A stretch of 64,000 nucleotides of DNA. Source: Victivallis sp. Marseille-Q1083. Its GTDB lineage: Bacteria > Verrucomicrobiota > Lentisphaeria > Victivallales > Victivallaceae. Position numbers and translations under genes: made by a program. This document shows positions 16,486-25,531 of the stretch, in pieces; positions within the stretch are counted from its first letter, which is position 1; each line of letters starts with the position of its first letter. The stretch covers positions 608,934 through 672,933 of the forward strand of contig NZ_CAHJXL010000002.1 of assembly GCF_903645315.1 (NCBI RefSeq), read 5' to 3'. The notes under the pieces are model-generated. The model saw nothing but the letters and a program-made list of their open reading frames with translations, was not told where the DNA came from and did no database searches.

Positions 16486-18351
16486 CTACGGCAGCGTCAC
16501 CTTGTAAATTTTACCTTCCACCAGCGTCAGGTACAAATTGCCGTCTTCATCCAGAAAATAGTTGTTGACCTGGGAGTTGCCGCAATTGTACTGCCAGAGC
16601 AATCTGCCGGTGACGGCATCGACGCAATACAGCATGCCGGTCCGCGAGGCCAGGAAAATCCGTCCTTTGGTTTCGATCACCGGACTCGGCGTATGTTCGT
16701 AGCCCATGCCGGTATCGCAGCGCCAGCGCAATTCGTATTCCGGGGTTTCGGTCGAAACGGCGATCAATTCCCCGTCCATCGTCTTGGCGTAAACCGTACT
16801 GCCGTCGGGGGAAATGCCCATCGATTCGCGATATTTGTATTGATTGTCGCGCCACAACTGCTGTCCGCCGTCCGCCGTGAACGCGGTCATATAACGGTCC
16901 GGCGCCACGATGATGACCTTGTTGCCGGTCAGGGCAGGAATGCAATTGCCCGGCGACAGCAGCACCCCGGCTTTGCCGTTGTTCCAGCGCCATAACTCCT
17001 TGCCGGTCGCTTCATCCAGACAGTACAGATGGCGGTCCCAGGCGCCAAATACCACTTTGCCGCCGGCCACGGCCGGCCGCGCTTGAAAAATGCCGTTGAC
17101 TCCGGAGAACCGCCAGTCGATTTTACCGCTCTTCAGGTCGATTTTCAGGAAGTCGCCCATTCCGGCTCCCATATACAGTTTATCGCCGACGATCAAACCG
17201 TCGTTGACCACCGGCGCCGCGGTTTCGATGCTCCAGAGCGTTTCGCCGTTTTCGGCATTCAATCCCAGGATGGCATTGTGGGGGCTGCCGACTACGACAA
17301 CGCCGTCGCCGTAGAGCGGCGTCGAATAAACCGCACTGCCGAGATCGCGGCTCCACCGCAAACGGCCGTTTTTCCAGTCGTAGGCTTTGACTTCGCCGAG
17401 CGAATTGGCATAATAGAGAACGTCGCCGTCGACCGACAGGCCGGAAAACATCGAACTGCCGTCGTCCAGCACCAGTTCCACTTCAGCGTCGGCCGGCTGC
17501 TCCCTGAAGCTGTCGGGGTCCGGCCGGGTTTCCGGTTTCAGATCCTTCAAGGCGCTCAACGTGGCAAAATCGATGTCGAAAACCGGTTCAGCCGGCAATG
17601 CTTCCCCCAGCACCTTATTGAATACCTTGAGTTCCCGGTCGTTCAAATCAACGATGCTGTAGCCCGGCCCGGTGCCGTCCATCACCAGTGAACGGAAGAG
17701 GATGCCCGGGATGCCGTCGATGTTGCGCAGTTGATAGCTGTGAAAATGGCCGTGCAGCGTCGCGGCGGTGTCGTATTTTTTCAACACATCGACGACGTCG
17801 CTCCAATTGTTCATGCCGCCCTGTTCGCCGATAAACGGACAGTGTCCGACACAGATGACCCGATCACCCGCTTTGACCATAGCCGCCAGCGTCCGGTCGA
17901 GCCATTTGATATCCTGGGATTTTACGTTGGAGTCGCCCATCTTCATATAGGGCCCGGTGCTGAAGCCGATGAAAATGAAATTGCCTTTCCGGAAGACGAA
18001 ACGGTCGTCGCCCCAGTTTTCCAGAATCCGCAAACCGGCGCTCTGCGACCAGTTGGTTTCATGGTTGCCGGGGATAACGTAACAGGGTACCTGCAGCCGG
18101 TCGAGCTGCGCTTTGACCGCATCCAGTTCGGCGTTGGCGCCCGAATTGCTCAAATCGCCGGATACGATGACAAATTCGATCGAAGAATCCGCATTGACTT
18201 CATCGACACTCCGCTTCAGAAAAGTTTCGTTGTCTATGCCGGGCGAGACGTGGACATCGCTGAATACCGCGAAACGCATGGCGTCGTCAGCGGCCTGCAG
18301 CGTCGTTACGCCGAAGCAGAATGCCACGGCACAGAGGATTTGTCTGATCAC
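16486..18351 (-). CDS. secreted metallophosphoesterase with PQQ-type beta-propeller
   Basis: This 621-residue protein begins with a signal peptide (cleavage likely after LQAA, about residue 21). Residues about 25-240 form a calcineurin-like phosphoesterase with metal-site blocks D32-x-H34, G65-D66 (VSGDLSN), N96-H97 (GNHETN), GHCP and HGHFH. Residues about 290-620 are a PQQ/BamB-like propeller with repeated blades, e.g. KAYDWKNGRLRWSRDLG, LNAENGETLWSIET, CLDEATGKELWRW and YCVDAVTGRLLWQYNC. The substrate is unknown; the propeller may bind a partner or polymer in the periplasm. The combination is known in PVC and Bacteroidota bacteria. It ends at a shared terminator and diverges from the GHL10 gene. 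Confidence 0.9.
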   Translation of the reverse strand: MIRQILCAVAFCFGVTTLQAADDAMRFAVFSDVHVSPGIDNETFLKRSVDEVNADSSIEFVIVSGDLSNSGANAELDAVKAQLDRLQVPCYVIPGNHETNWSQSAGLRILENWGDDRFVFRKGNFIFIGFSTGPYMKMGDSNVKSQDIKWLDRTLAAMVKAGDRVICVGHCPFIGEQGGMNNWSDVVDVLKKYDTAATLHGHFHSYQLRNIDGIPGILFRSLVMDGTGPGYSIVDLNDRELKVFNKVLGEALPAEPVFDIDFATLSALKDLKPETRPDPDSFREQPADAEVELVLDDGSSMFSGLSVDGDVLYYANSLGEVKAYDWKNGRLRWSRDLGSAVYSTPLYGDGVVVVGSPHNAILGLNAENGETLWSIETAAPVVNDGLIVGDKLYMGAGMGDFLKIDLKSGKIDWRFSGVNGIFQARPAVAGGKVVFGAWDRHLYCLDEATGKELWRWNNGKAGVLLSPGNCIPALTGNKVIIVAPDRYMTAFTADGGQQLWRDNQYKYRESMGISPDGSTVYAKTMDGELIAVSTETPEYELRWRCDTGMGYEHTPSPVIETKGRIFLASRTGMLYCVDAVTGRLLWQYNCGNSQVNNYFLDEDGNLYLTLVEGKIYKVTLP

Positions 18352-18494
18352 TTGAGATACCTCATTTTTTGAATTGTTCCGAATATCCGGTACAATAGAA
18401 CTGTGCCGGGGATTTTACAAGCCTCAGCCGGGAGATATTCGGCTGCCGGCGGAACATTTTCCGTGCAAAAGCAGTTATTTTTTTCAATTATTAT

Positions 18495-18524
18495 TTGTAT
18501 AAACTCCCTTTGCCGTGCTATTCT
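18495..18524 (+). promoter_or_regulatory. candidate sigma-70 promoter for the GHL10 gene
   Basis: TTGTAT and TATTCT are separated by 18 bases in an AT-rich stretch, about 70 bases before the start codon. Confidence 0.4.
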
Positions 18525-18596
18525 ATATAGCGAGAACGGAGCTGGTTTTTACCCAGCAGAGCGCCGAAGATTCAATTTTAACGATGAGTGGAAGTT

Positions 18597-19961
18597 ATGA
18601 ATGGAATAGCCAGATGGACGGTATTGATGATGATGTCGATACCAATGGTGCTGAGTGCCGCCCCCAGGGTGGAGACGATGATTTATAAAGATCAAGCCGG
18701 GAAACCGGTGCCGTATGCCGGTACGGTCGCGCCCAACAGCAAAGTGCTGATTCCGACCCAGTATCACCCCAAAACCACCGAAGCGCGCGGCGCCTGGGTG
18801 GCGACAGTCCAGAATATCGATTTCGGCAAGCATCGGACTGCCGCTTCCTTCAAAAAGCAGTTCACGCAGATTCTCGACGACCTGAAAAGCAAGAATTTCA
18901 ATTTCATCGTCTTTCAGGTGCGGCCGACCAACGACGCGTTTTATCGTTCCGGCCTGAATCCCTGGTCGCGTTTCCTGACCGGCGAAGAGGGCGTTGAAAT
19001 CAAGGGGTTCGATCCGCTGGCGTTCATGATCGAGGAGACGCACAAGCGCGGCATGCAGTTTCACGCCTGGCTCAATCCCTACCGGGTGGTCGGCAGCACC
19101 GACCAGAGCAAATCGGCTTATCTGAATTCATTGAGCGACAAAAATTTTGCCAGACAGAATCCGCATCTGGTGCTGGATGTTCCGAAGAACGGCCAGCGGA
19201 CTTTGATTTTGAATCCGGGAGAACCGGAAGTGATCAAATTCGTCGTCGACACTGTCCGGGAACTGGCCAGCAATTACGATGTCGACGCGATTCATTTCGA
19301 CGATTACTTTTATCCTTATGGCGGCGTCGGCAACGTGGACAAAGATACTTACCAGCGCCAGAACAAGCGGCAGCAGTCGATCGAGGATTGGCGGCGCGAG
19401 AACGTCAATACCTTGATCCAGAGTGTTTCGCGCGCCATCGCCGCCAACAACCGGATCAACAACAAGCAGGTTCAATTCGGCATCAGTCCGTTCGGCATCT
19501 GGGCGAATTATTCGCCGGAGCAGAAATTCGGTTCGCTGACCCGCGGTTCCGAAGCGTTGAATTCGCAGTATGCCGATACCCGCCGCTGGGTCAAAGAGGG
19601 CTGGATCGATTACATCGCGCCGCAGTTGTATTGGCCCTTCGCCCATAAGGTGGCGGCTTATGCCGCGCTGGCCGACTGGTGGGCCTACACGGTGCGCGGG
19701 ACCAATGTGAATTTGTACATCGGCATGGCGCCTTACCGCCTGGGCGAGGAAAGCATCTGGCAGAATCCGATGGAAATCGTCGACCAGCTCCGTTACAACG
19801 GCAAATATCCGGAAATCAAAGGCGAAATCTTTTTCTCATACCGCAACATCGCCAATCCCGGCAATGCCGTCATGAAGAAAGGCCTGGAACAAGTTTGGAA
19901 GAATTGCTGGAACAAACCGGCCGCGCTGCCGGCCTGCGGCCCCTTCAAGCCGAAACGGTGA
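18597..19961 (+). CDS. GHL10 (DUF187) family secreted glycosyl-hydrolase-like protein
   Basis: This is an exported (454-residue) TIM-barrel protein of the glycosyl-hydrolase-like GHL10 family. The signal peptide ends near LSAAP. Family blocks are RGAWVATVQNIDF, FQVRPTNDAFYRS, FHAWLNPYRV, DAIHFDDYFYP (containing the acidic pair expected at the active site), FGISPFGIW and YIAPQLYWPF. Members are thought to act on peptidoglycan- or cell-surface-type polysaccharides, but the substrate here is not visible. A GTG three codons upstream is an alternative start; neither has a strong Shine-Dalgarno sequence. It diverges from the phosphoesterase gene. Confidence 0.9.
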   Translation: MNGIARWTVLMMMSIPMVLSAAPRVETMIYKDQAGKPVPYAGTVAPNSKVLIPTQYHPKTTEARGAWVATVQNIDFGKHRTAASFKKQFTQILDDLKSKNFNFIVFQVRPTNDAFYRSGLNPWSRFLTGEEGVEIKGFDPLAFMIEETHKRGMQFHAWLNPYRVVGSTDQSKSAYLNSLSDKNFARQNPHLVLDVPKNGQRTLILNPGEPEVIKFVVDTVRELASNYDVDAIHFDDYFYPYGGVGNVDKDTYQRQNKRQQSIEDWRRENVNTLIQSVSRAIAANNRINNKQVQFGISPFGIWANYSPEQKFGSLTRGSEALNSQYADTRRWVKEGWIDYIAPQLYWPFAHKVAAYAALADWWAYTVRGTNVNLYIGMAPYRLGEESIWQNPMEIVDQLRYNGKYPEIKGEIFFSYRNIANPGNAVMKKGLEQVWKNCWNKPAALPACGPFKPKR

Positions 19962-19990
19962 CCGGGAAATTCCCGCTTGCTCATTGATTA

Positions 19991-20020
19991 ACAGAACGGT
20001 TGCCGAGGCAACCGTTCTGT
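19991..20020 (+). terminator. perfect hairpin between the GHL10 gene and the next gene
   Basis: ACAGAACGGTTGCC and its exact complement face each other across at most a few bases, 30 bases after the GHL10 stop. Only three T residues follow, so it may be a weak terminator or an attenuator in the leader of the next gene. Confidence 0.6.
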
Positions 20021-20038
20021 TTCGTATGGAAAAATGAA

Positions 20039-21271
20039 ATGGAAAAGAACGTTATGAGCTTACGACAGACAATCAAACGAAATCTGGACTGGTTCGAACA
20101 GTCGACGATCATGGAGCCGGCGGATGGCCGCTGGGGCGTGGCGGAACGGATTCTGGAGACCGCCGGCAATCCGGAAACTGAGAGGATTTTTACCGATTTT
20201 CCCGCGCAAACGCCGCATGATTCCTGGTGTGTCATCGAATCCAGACGGGCGGACTGCAATTTTGAAGCGGTCCTCTATTTTGCATTGGCCGCCGATACGC
20301 TGCAGCAGGAAAAATATCGGAAAATAGCCGAAAACATTCTGGATTTTCTGTATTTTCGCAGCGGTTTGCTGATTCGTGCCGATAAAAATGCGCCAAGCGG
20401 AATCTGGAACTGGTCCCATATCAATCCGGGGGCCTTTTCCCATTGGCTGGATGACAACGGCTGGGTGGCCGCTTTGCAGTTGGTGTTAGGACGGCGTTAT
20501 CCGCAATGGGACCGGAAGTACGGCATGACCGGCTGGGGGTTGAAGCTGGCCGGCGAGCTGGCGAACGCTCTCGACCGAACCATCCATCACAGTTTTCCGG
20601 GGGAACCGGGCATCTGGCGCGACCCGCAGGAGAAATGGCTCGGCTGGCTGCAGTTGCCGCACTGGGGGGTGCCGCCCTGTATGGCGCTGCTGGCGGCCTG
20701 CGCGGTTGACCCGCAGGAGAAATATGTCTGGCTGGTACGGCGTTACCATCAGTACATGGCGGATCATCTGGCGGATTTCAATGCCAGTGAATTGACTTAT
20801 GGGCTGATCGGTGCGACGGCGGCGTTTAAACTGTTTCAGGATGACTTCTATTGGCGGTTGGCTCTGGCGATCGGCGACCGCATTCTGGTTCGCATGGACC
20901 GCGAGACCGGCAATTTGCCATCTGAACATCACGAAGCACCGAAGGGCGCTCATCTGGTCGATACCATTTACACCGCCAACTGGGCTTTGCTGGGACTTCA
21001 GAATCTCTGCCGGGTCTGTCCGAAAAAAGAGTATGCGGAGGCCTATGCCAAATTGCTGCGGTTGCTTGAAAGCATTCAGGACGACGGTGCGGCGTTGCAG
21101 TATCGCGGCAGTTGGCGGGGTATGTACGATTTGCAGGCCCGTCATTGGGGAGGAGGCAACTGTTATGAGGGCGGCGCCGGCAGTGTCTACAGCGGCTGGA
21201 CCAATGCGCCGATCGGCATGGCAATGCTCTGGGCGGCGCGCCGGGAATCGATGCTGGATCTCTTTGCTTGA
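20039..21271 (+). CDS. uncharacterised helical-barrel protein
   Basis: I do not recognise a named family. The protein (411 residues from 20039, or 406 from the ATG at 20054) is cytoplasmic by appearance, with no signal peptide. It is made of regularly spaced amphipathic helices and aromatic-rich loops (GIWNWSHINPGAFSHWLDDN, WLGWLQLPHWGVPP, HWGGGNCYEGGAGSVYSGW). That pattern resembles six-hairpin glycosidases and related (alpha/alpha)6 barrels. Placement after a GHL10 protein makes a role in sugar metabolism plausible but unproven. TTG codons further upstream are unlikely starts because they fall in the preceding hairpin. Confidence 0.75.
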   Translation: MEKNVMSLRQTIKRNLDWFEQSTIMEPADGRWGVAERILETAGNPETERIFTDFPAQTPHDSWCVIESRRADCNFEAVLYFALAADTLQQEKYRKIAENILDFLYFRSGLLIRADKNAPSGIWNWSHINPGAFSHWLDDNGWVAALQLVLGRRYPQWDRKYGMTGWGLKLAGELANALDRTIHHSFPGEPGIWRDPQEKWLGWLQLPHWGVPPCMALLAACAVDPQEKYVWLVRRYHQYMADHLADFNASELTYGLIGATAAFKLFQDDFYWRLALAIGDRILVRMDRETGNLPSEHHEAPKGAHLVDTIYTANWALLGLQNLCRVCPKKEYAEAYAKLLRLLESIQDDGAALQYRGSWRGMYDLQARHWGGGNCYEGGAGSVYSGWTNAPIGMAMLWAARRESMLDLFA

Positions 21272-21302
21272 GGACGATACGAAAATAAACCGATTGATCA
21301 AT

Positions 21303-21345
21303 TGGGCCGGCGGCGGAAAATTCCTGCCGCCGGCCAAGTTTTTTT
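21303..21345. terminator. bidirectional terminator between convergent genes
   Basis: GC-rich stem GGCCGGCGGC / GCCGCCGGCC with a loop of about 11 bases, followed by a run of seven T. It lies between the helical-barrel gene and the convergent alcohol dehydrogenase gene. Confidence 0.92.
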
Positions 21346-21376
21346 GTTTTGATCCGGTTTTACCGAATTTCAACCG

Positions 21377-22537
21377 TCAGCATTTGCTGACGATTTCATA
21401 AGCCATTTTCGCGTCGATATTGCCTTTTTCGCCATACTTTTCCCGCCGCTTGGCAAAACGCTCCTGCACGGCTTGGGCCGCTTCCTGCGGATCGATGCCG
21501 TAATCGGCCAGGGAGGTCGGGACCCCGAGCGAATTGAAAAAGGAGGCCGTCGCCGTAATCGTCCGGTCGATCGCGGTGTCGTCATCCGGATTGCTGATTT
21601 CCCAAATCCGTTTGCCGTATTGCAGCAACTTCGCCTTTTTCTGCTCCCGCAGCCGGTTCCACAACGCCGGCAGGACGATCGCCAGGGTGCGGGCATGGTC
21701 CAGACCGTAAATGGCGGTCAGCTCGTGGCCGATCATATGAGTGCCCCAATCCTGCATGACGCCGCAGCCCAGCCAGCCGTTCAAGCCGACGGTGGCGCAC
21801 CAGAAAATGTTGGCGCGAATATCGTAATTGTCCGGCTGTTCCAACGCCAGCGGCCCCTGTTCGACGATGGTTTGCAGAACTCCTTCGGACATCCGGTCCT
21901 GCAGCGGCGTATTGACATCGATCGTCACGTACTGTTCGACGGTATGGACGAAAGTGTCCACCAGGCCGTTGGCGGTCTGCCGTTCCGGCAGCGTGGTGGT
22001 GAACGCGGGATCCAGCAGCGAAAATTTCGGAAAGACCAATTCGGAACCGAAATGCAATTTTTCATTGGTCGAGTTGCGGGAAATGACCGCGGTGCAGTTC
22101 ATCTCCGAACCGGTGGCCGGCAGCGTCATCACCGCTCCCAGCGGCAGCGCAGCCTTGACCTGGTCGCCTTCTTCGAATTTGGCCAGGATATCCCAGGGGT
22201 CTTCACCTTCGTATTTGGCTGCTGCGGCGATGAATTTGGTCGCATCCAGCACTGAACCGCCGCCGACCGCCAGCAGAAAGTCGACTTTTTCCGCATTGGC
22301 CAATTCCACCGCTTTCATGCAGGTTTCATAGCGCGGATTGGGTTCGATACCCTGGAATTCCACCACCGTGGCATTGGCCAATGCCGCTTTTACCTGATCA
22401 TAAGCGCCGTTGCGTTTTACCGAACCGCCGCCGTAAATCAACATGATTTTACCGGCAGGGGCCAATTCGGCCAATTTGGCCACGCAATCTTTCCCGAATT
22501 CGACATGGACGGGATTGTAAAATGAAAAATTCAACAT
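21377..22537 (-). CDS. iron-containing alcohol dehydrogenase (BdhA/YqhD type)
   Basis: This is a 386-residue NAD(P)H-dependent group III alcohol dehydrogenase that reduces aldehydes. The N terminus NPVHVEFGKD and the cofactor site GGGSVKRNG / AVGGGSVLDATK resemble the YqhD/BdhA butanol dehydrogenases. Metal ligands appear in VDTFVHTVEQ (Asp, His), MIGHELTAIYGLDHAR (two His). The GGGSVKR form of the cofactor loop is typical of NADPH-preferring members. GAGGAGG precedes the ATG. It follows the coiled-coil/TPR gene by 21 bases, although the two roles have no obvious link. Confidence 0.93.
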   Translation of the reverse strand: MLNFSFYNPVHVEFGKDCVAKLAELAPAGKIMLIYGGGSVKRNGAYDQVKAALANATVVEFQGIEPNPRYETCMKAVELANAEKVDFLLAVGGGSVLDATKFIAAAAKYEGEDPWDILAKFEEGDQVKAALPLGAVMTLPATGSEMNCTAVISRNSTNEKLHFGSELVFPKFSLLDPAFTTTLPERQTANGLVDTFVHTVEQYVTIDVNTPLQDRMSEGVLQTIVEQGPLALEQPDNYDIRANIFWCATVGLNGWLGCGVMQDWGTHMIGHELTAIYGLDHARTLAIVLPALWNRLREQKKAKLLQYGKRIWEISNPDDDTAIDRTITATASFFNSLGVPTSLADYGIDPQEAAQAVQERFAKRREKYGEKGNIDAKMAYEIVSKC

Positions 22538-22558
22538 TTGCAGAACCTCCTCGCAAAG

Positions 22559-25504
22559 TTATTTTTGAATGAGTTGTTGATACGCCTCGATGACCCGCTG
22601 CCATTCGGCGGATTGCTCTGGGGGCGGCGTGGCCGCCAGCCGGTCGGCCAACCGATCCGCCACGGGCTGATATTCCTCTGCCGGCATCCAGGGCTGCGCC
22701 CCATTGCGCTCCCGCGCCAGCGAGAGCAAATCTGCCGCTGCCGGCAGCTGATTCGATTCCAATTCCGCCAGCGCTGCGATGCACAATCCGGCCGGATCGG
22801 CCGTTTCCCGCGGGATGGTTTTCAACGCCAGCTCGGCGTTGCCGTTTTGCAATTGGGCAAACGCCAGTTTGTTGATCGGCAACGGGCCGGATTTATCCAG
22901 TTGGCAAAGCTGCTCGTAATACCAGATGGCCGAATCGAAATCTTCACCGTTTTCCGCTTCGGCGGCGGCCTGGTAGAGGAATTCAATCGTCTCCTTCTGG
23001 TCGGAAAGGGCATCTTTCAGCAATTCTTCCAATCTGGCATCGGGCGGCAAGCCCAGTTCCCGGGCGGCCTGATAGAGCCGGACCGCCTCTTCCTGACGGG
23101 CGGCGTCGTTCTCGGCGATGACCAGCGCCAGTTCGCGGCGGGCGGAAATATCCCGCGGCTCCCGGTCGATCGCCCGGTTCAACATCTTTTCCGCTTCCTG
23201 CGGCTGGTTGCTGCGGGCGAGGGCGGTGCCGACTGCCAGCAACAGTTGGTAATCGTCCGGGTGCTTCTGCAGCGGTTTTTCCAGCAGGGCCAGCGCGTTG
23301 CCGTATTTCTCCAGGCCGTTGAGCGCCCGGGCCAACTGAACGACCGCCGGCAGCGATTCGCCGTCGCGCAAAACCGCCAGTTGCAGCGCTTCCGCCGCTT
23401 CGCCGTAACGTTCCTGAAGCAGATACAGCGTTCCCAGTTTTAAATTCGCCTCGAAGTGATCCGGTTCGCCGGCCAGAATCTGCCGGTAATTCCAGATTGC
23501 CACTTCATTGGCGCCGCGCGTTTCCGCTTCCTGACCATTTTTCAGAAATTCGGCGATTTTTTCCGGCGTCGGGGCTTCCGGCTGGACCGCCGGGCGCGGT
23601 TGGGATTCTTCCGGGGTCACTTTGGCCTGAAGCAATTGTTCACGCAATTTGGCATTGGCCGTTTCCAGTTCTTTTACCCGTTCATCCTGTGAATTCTGCT
23701 TTTTCAGCGCGGCGTTCGCTTCCCGCAATTGCTCCCGGTCGTTCAGTGCCAACTGAAGCTTCTGCTCCGTCAGGACCAGGCGGGATTCCAATTCGGCGTA
23801 TTTCTGATTTTCCTGTTGCAAAGCGGTAAGATCCGTCTGTTTCCGCGCCTGAGCCTGTAATTTTTCATTCGCCAATTTCAATTCCCGTTGCAGCGTTTCC
23901 AACTGCCCCTTGACGGCACGCAACGACTCCACTTCCCGTTGCAGAGGTTCCGCTTTTTGGGCCGCCAATTCCAGTGAAACCACCGACGCTTTCAATTCGA
24001 TGAAGGCCTTCTTGGCTTCCTCGGCCAACATTTCCGCTTCCTCCTGGCGGGTTTTCGCTTCCGTCAAACCGGCCTGCAGCGTTTCGACTTCCCGGCGGCG
24101 ATTGGCCAGTTCGGTCGTCAACGTTTTATTCTGCTCGTCGACTGCGAGGGCATTTTGATACTGGGAATCATTGCTGCTGTTCAAACGGCTCTGCAGTTTG
24201 TCGGCTTTGTCCATCCACTCCTGCAAATTCTCTTCCTGCCGGCGAGCGGTTTCCCGCAACGTTTTCAGTTCTTCCAGCGCTTCGGCATCGGCTTTCTGCA
24301 GCCGTTCATATTGCTCGTTGAGGATCCGGTTCTCTTCGGAAACGGTGGAATAGCGGCTGTTCATCGTTTTCAGCGCATCGCGGAACTGTTCCATTTCCAG
24401 ATTGTTTTCACGCAATTTATCCTGTTGCAGCAGCAGATCGCGCTGCTGTTGCTCCGTGTCGGTCCGCAACTGATCCAATTTCTCCCGCAACGTCTGATTT
24501 TCAAGAAAGAGGTCGGCATTGATTCGATTGGCGCCTTCCGTGCCGTTTTTGGCGTCGACAAACCAATGGTTGAGCTTGTCGATTTCGGCCTGTTTCTCGC
24601 CGGACAATTTTTTCAATTGCTCCAGCTCTTTGAGCACCTGGCTCAAACGGCTGGACACCTCACCATGCGTTTTCGACAGATCATTGTATTTCTGCATCTG
24701 GGCGGCGTTCTCATAGTCCAGAGTTTTAACCCGTTCCCTGGCGTTTTTTTCCGCTTCCCGGCTCTGATTTCGTTCCTGAATTGCTCCGTTGAGCTCTTCC
24801 TGCAGTTTCTTGAAATCCTCCTGGAAAGTGGCGAACCGCTTGGCCAGCAACTCCCGGTTCAGCCGTTCATTGATCAGTTGATTCTTGATTTCATTTTTTT
24901 CACTGTCCGGCTGGCTGAGTTTTTTCTCCAGCGCTTCATAACGGCGCAGCAGCAATTCGTAGTTTTCCTCCGCGATCCGCTTCTCTTTGATCAGATTTTC
25001 AATTTCGGTCCGGTTGGTCTGGTGACGGCGGAGCTCCTGCCGGTTTTCTTCCAGTTCTTTCAACGCTTCCAGCAAGCGTTTTTTATAGGCGGCCAGCTCT
25101 TCCTCCAGCGCGGAATTGCCCGCGGAAACGGCGACCGGCGACCCGGCGGGGACGGCCGGAGGCACGGAATCAGGTTCCGACGCCGGAACGGTCTTGCCCA
25201 GCGTCGTTTGAATGACACCGATCGCCTGGTCGCACATATTGATGCGGCCGTCGATGATGCTCTGCTTCCAATCCGGCCGCCGTTCTTTCAATTCGGCATA
25301 ACAGGCCCGCGCCTGCCGAAATTGTTCCAGTGCCGCTTCCAGGTTGCCCTTGCTCTGCAGCGCTTCGCCTTTTGCATAAAGATAATATCCCTGCCGCCAC
25401 ACTTCCCACGGCGAATATTCGCTTTCTTCCGCCATGCTGTTCAGCGAGAACAACAGCCCGAAGGACAGCGCCAGCAAACTGGGGCGGATTTTCCATTGAT
25501 GCAT
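22559..25504 (-). CDS. exported coiled-coil and TPR protein
   Basis: This is a 981-residue protein. A signal peptide (residues 1-25, ending SMAEE) is followed by a short TPR-like helical pair (GEALQSKGNLEAALEQFRQAR). A very long coiled coil comes next, about residues 130-635, dense in Glu, Gln, Lys and Leu heptads. A Pro-rich hinge (about 636-650) leads into TPR repeats to the C terminus, such as LGTLYLLQERYGEAAEALQLA and AVGTALARSNQPQEAEKML. I do not recognise a named family; the layout suggests a periplasmic scaffold. It lies 27 bases after hflX and 21 before the dehydrogenase, so the three may share a transcript. Confidence 0.85.
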   Translation of the reverse strand: MHQWKIRPSLLALSFGLLFSLNSMAEESEYSPWEVWRQGYYLYAKGEALQSKGNLEAALEQFRQARACYAELKERRPDWKQSIIDGRINMCDQAIGVIQTTLGKTVPASEPDSVPPAVPAGSPVAVSAGNSALEEELAAYKKRLLEALKELEENRQELRRHQTNRTEIENLIKEKRIAEENYELLLRRYEALEKKLSQPDSEKNEIKNQLINERLNRELLAKRFATFQEDFKKLQEELNGAIQERNQSREAEKNARERVKTLDYENAAQMQKYNDLSKTHGEVSSRLSQVLKELEQLKKLSGEKQAEIDKLNHWFVDAKNGTEGANRINADLFLENQTLREKLDQLRTDTEQQQRDLLLQQDKLRENNLEMEQFRDALKTMNSRYSTVSEENRILNEQYERLQKADAEALEELKTLRETARRQEENLQEWMDKADKLQSRLNSSNDSQYQNALAVDEQNKTLTTELANRRREVETLQAGLTEAKTRQEEAEMLAEEAKKAFIELKASVVSLELAAQKAEPLQREVESLRAVKGQLETLQRELKLANEKLQAQARKQTDLTALQQENQKYAELESRLVLTEQKLQLALNDREQLREANAALKKQNSQDERVKELETANAKLREQLLQAKVTPEESQPRPAVQPEAPTPEKIAEFLKNGQEAETRGANEVAIWNYRQILAGEPDHFEANLKLGTLYLLQERYGEAAEALQLAVLRDGESLPAVVQLARALNGLEKYGNALALLEKPLQKHPDDYQLLLAVGTALARSNQPQEAEKMLNRAIDREPRDISARRELALVIAENDAARQEEAVRLYQAARELGLPPDARLEELLKDALSDQKETIEFLYQAAAEAENGEDFDSAIWYYEQLCQLDKSGPLPINKLAFAQLQNGNAELALKTIPRETADPAGLCIAALAELESNQLPAAADLLSLARERNGAQPWMPAEEYQPVADRLADRLAATPPPEQSAEWQRVIEAYQQLIQK

Positions 25505-25531
25505 GAATGATCACTCCAAATTTTTTTTTCG

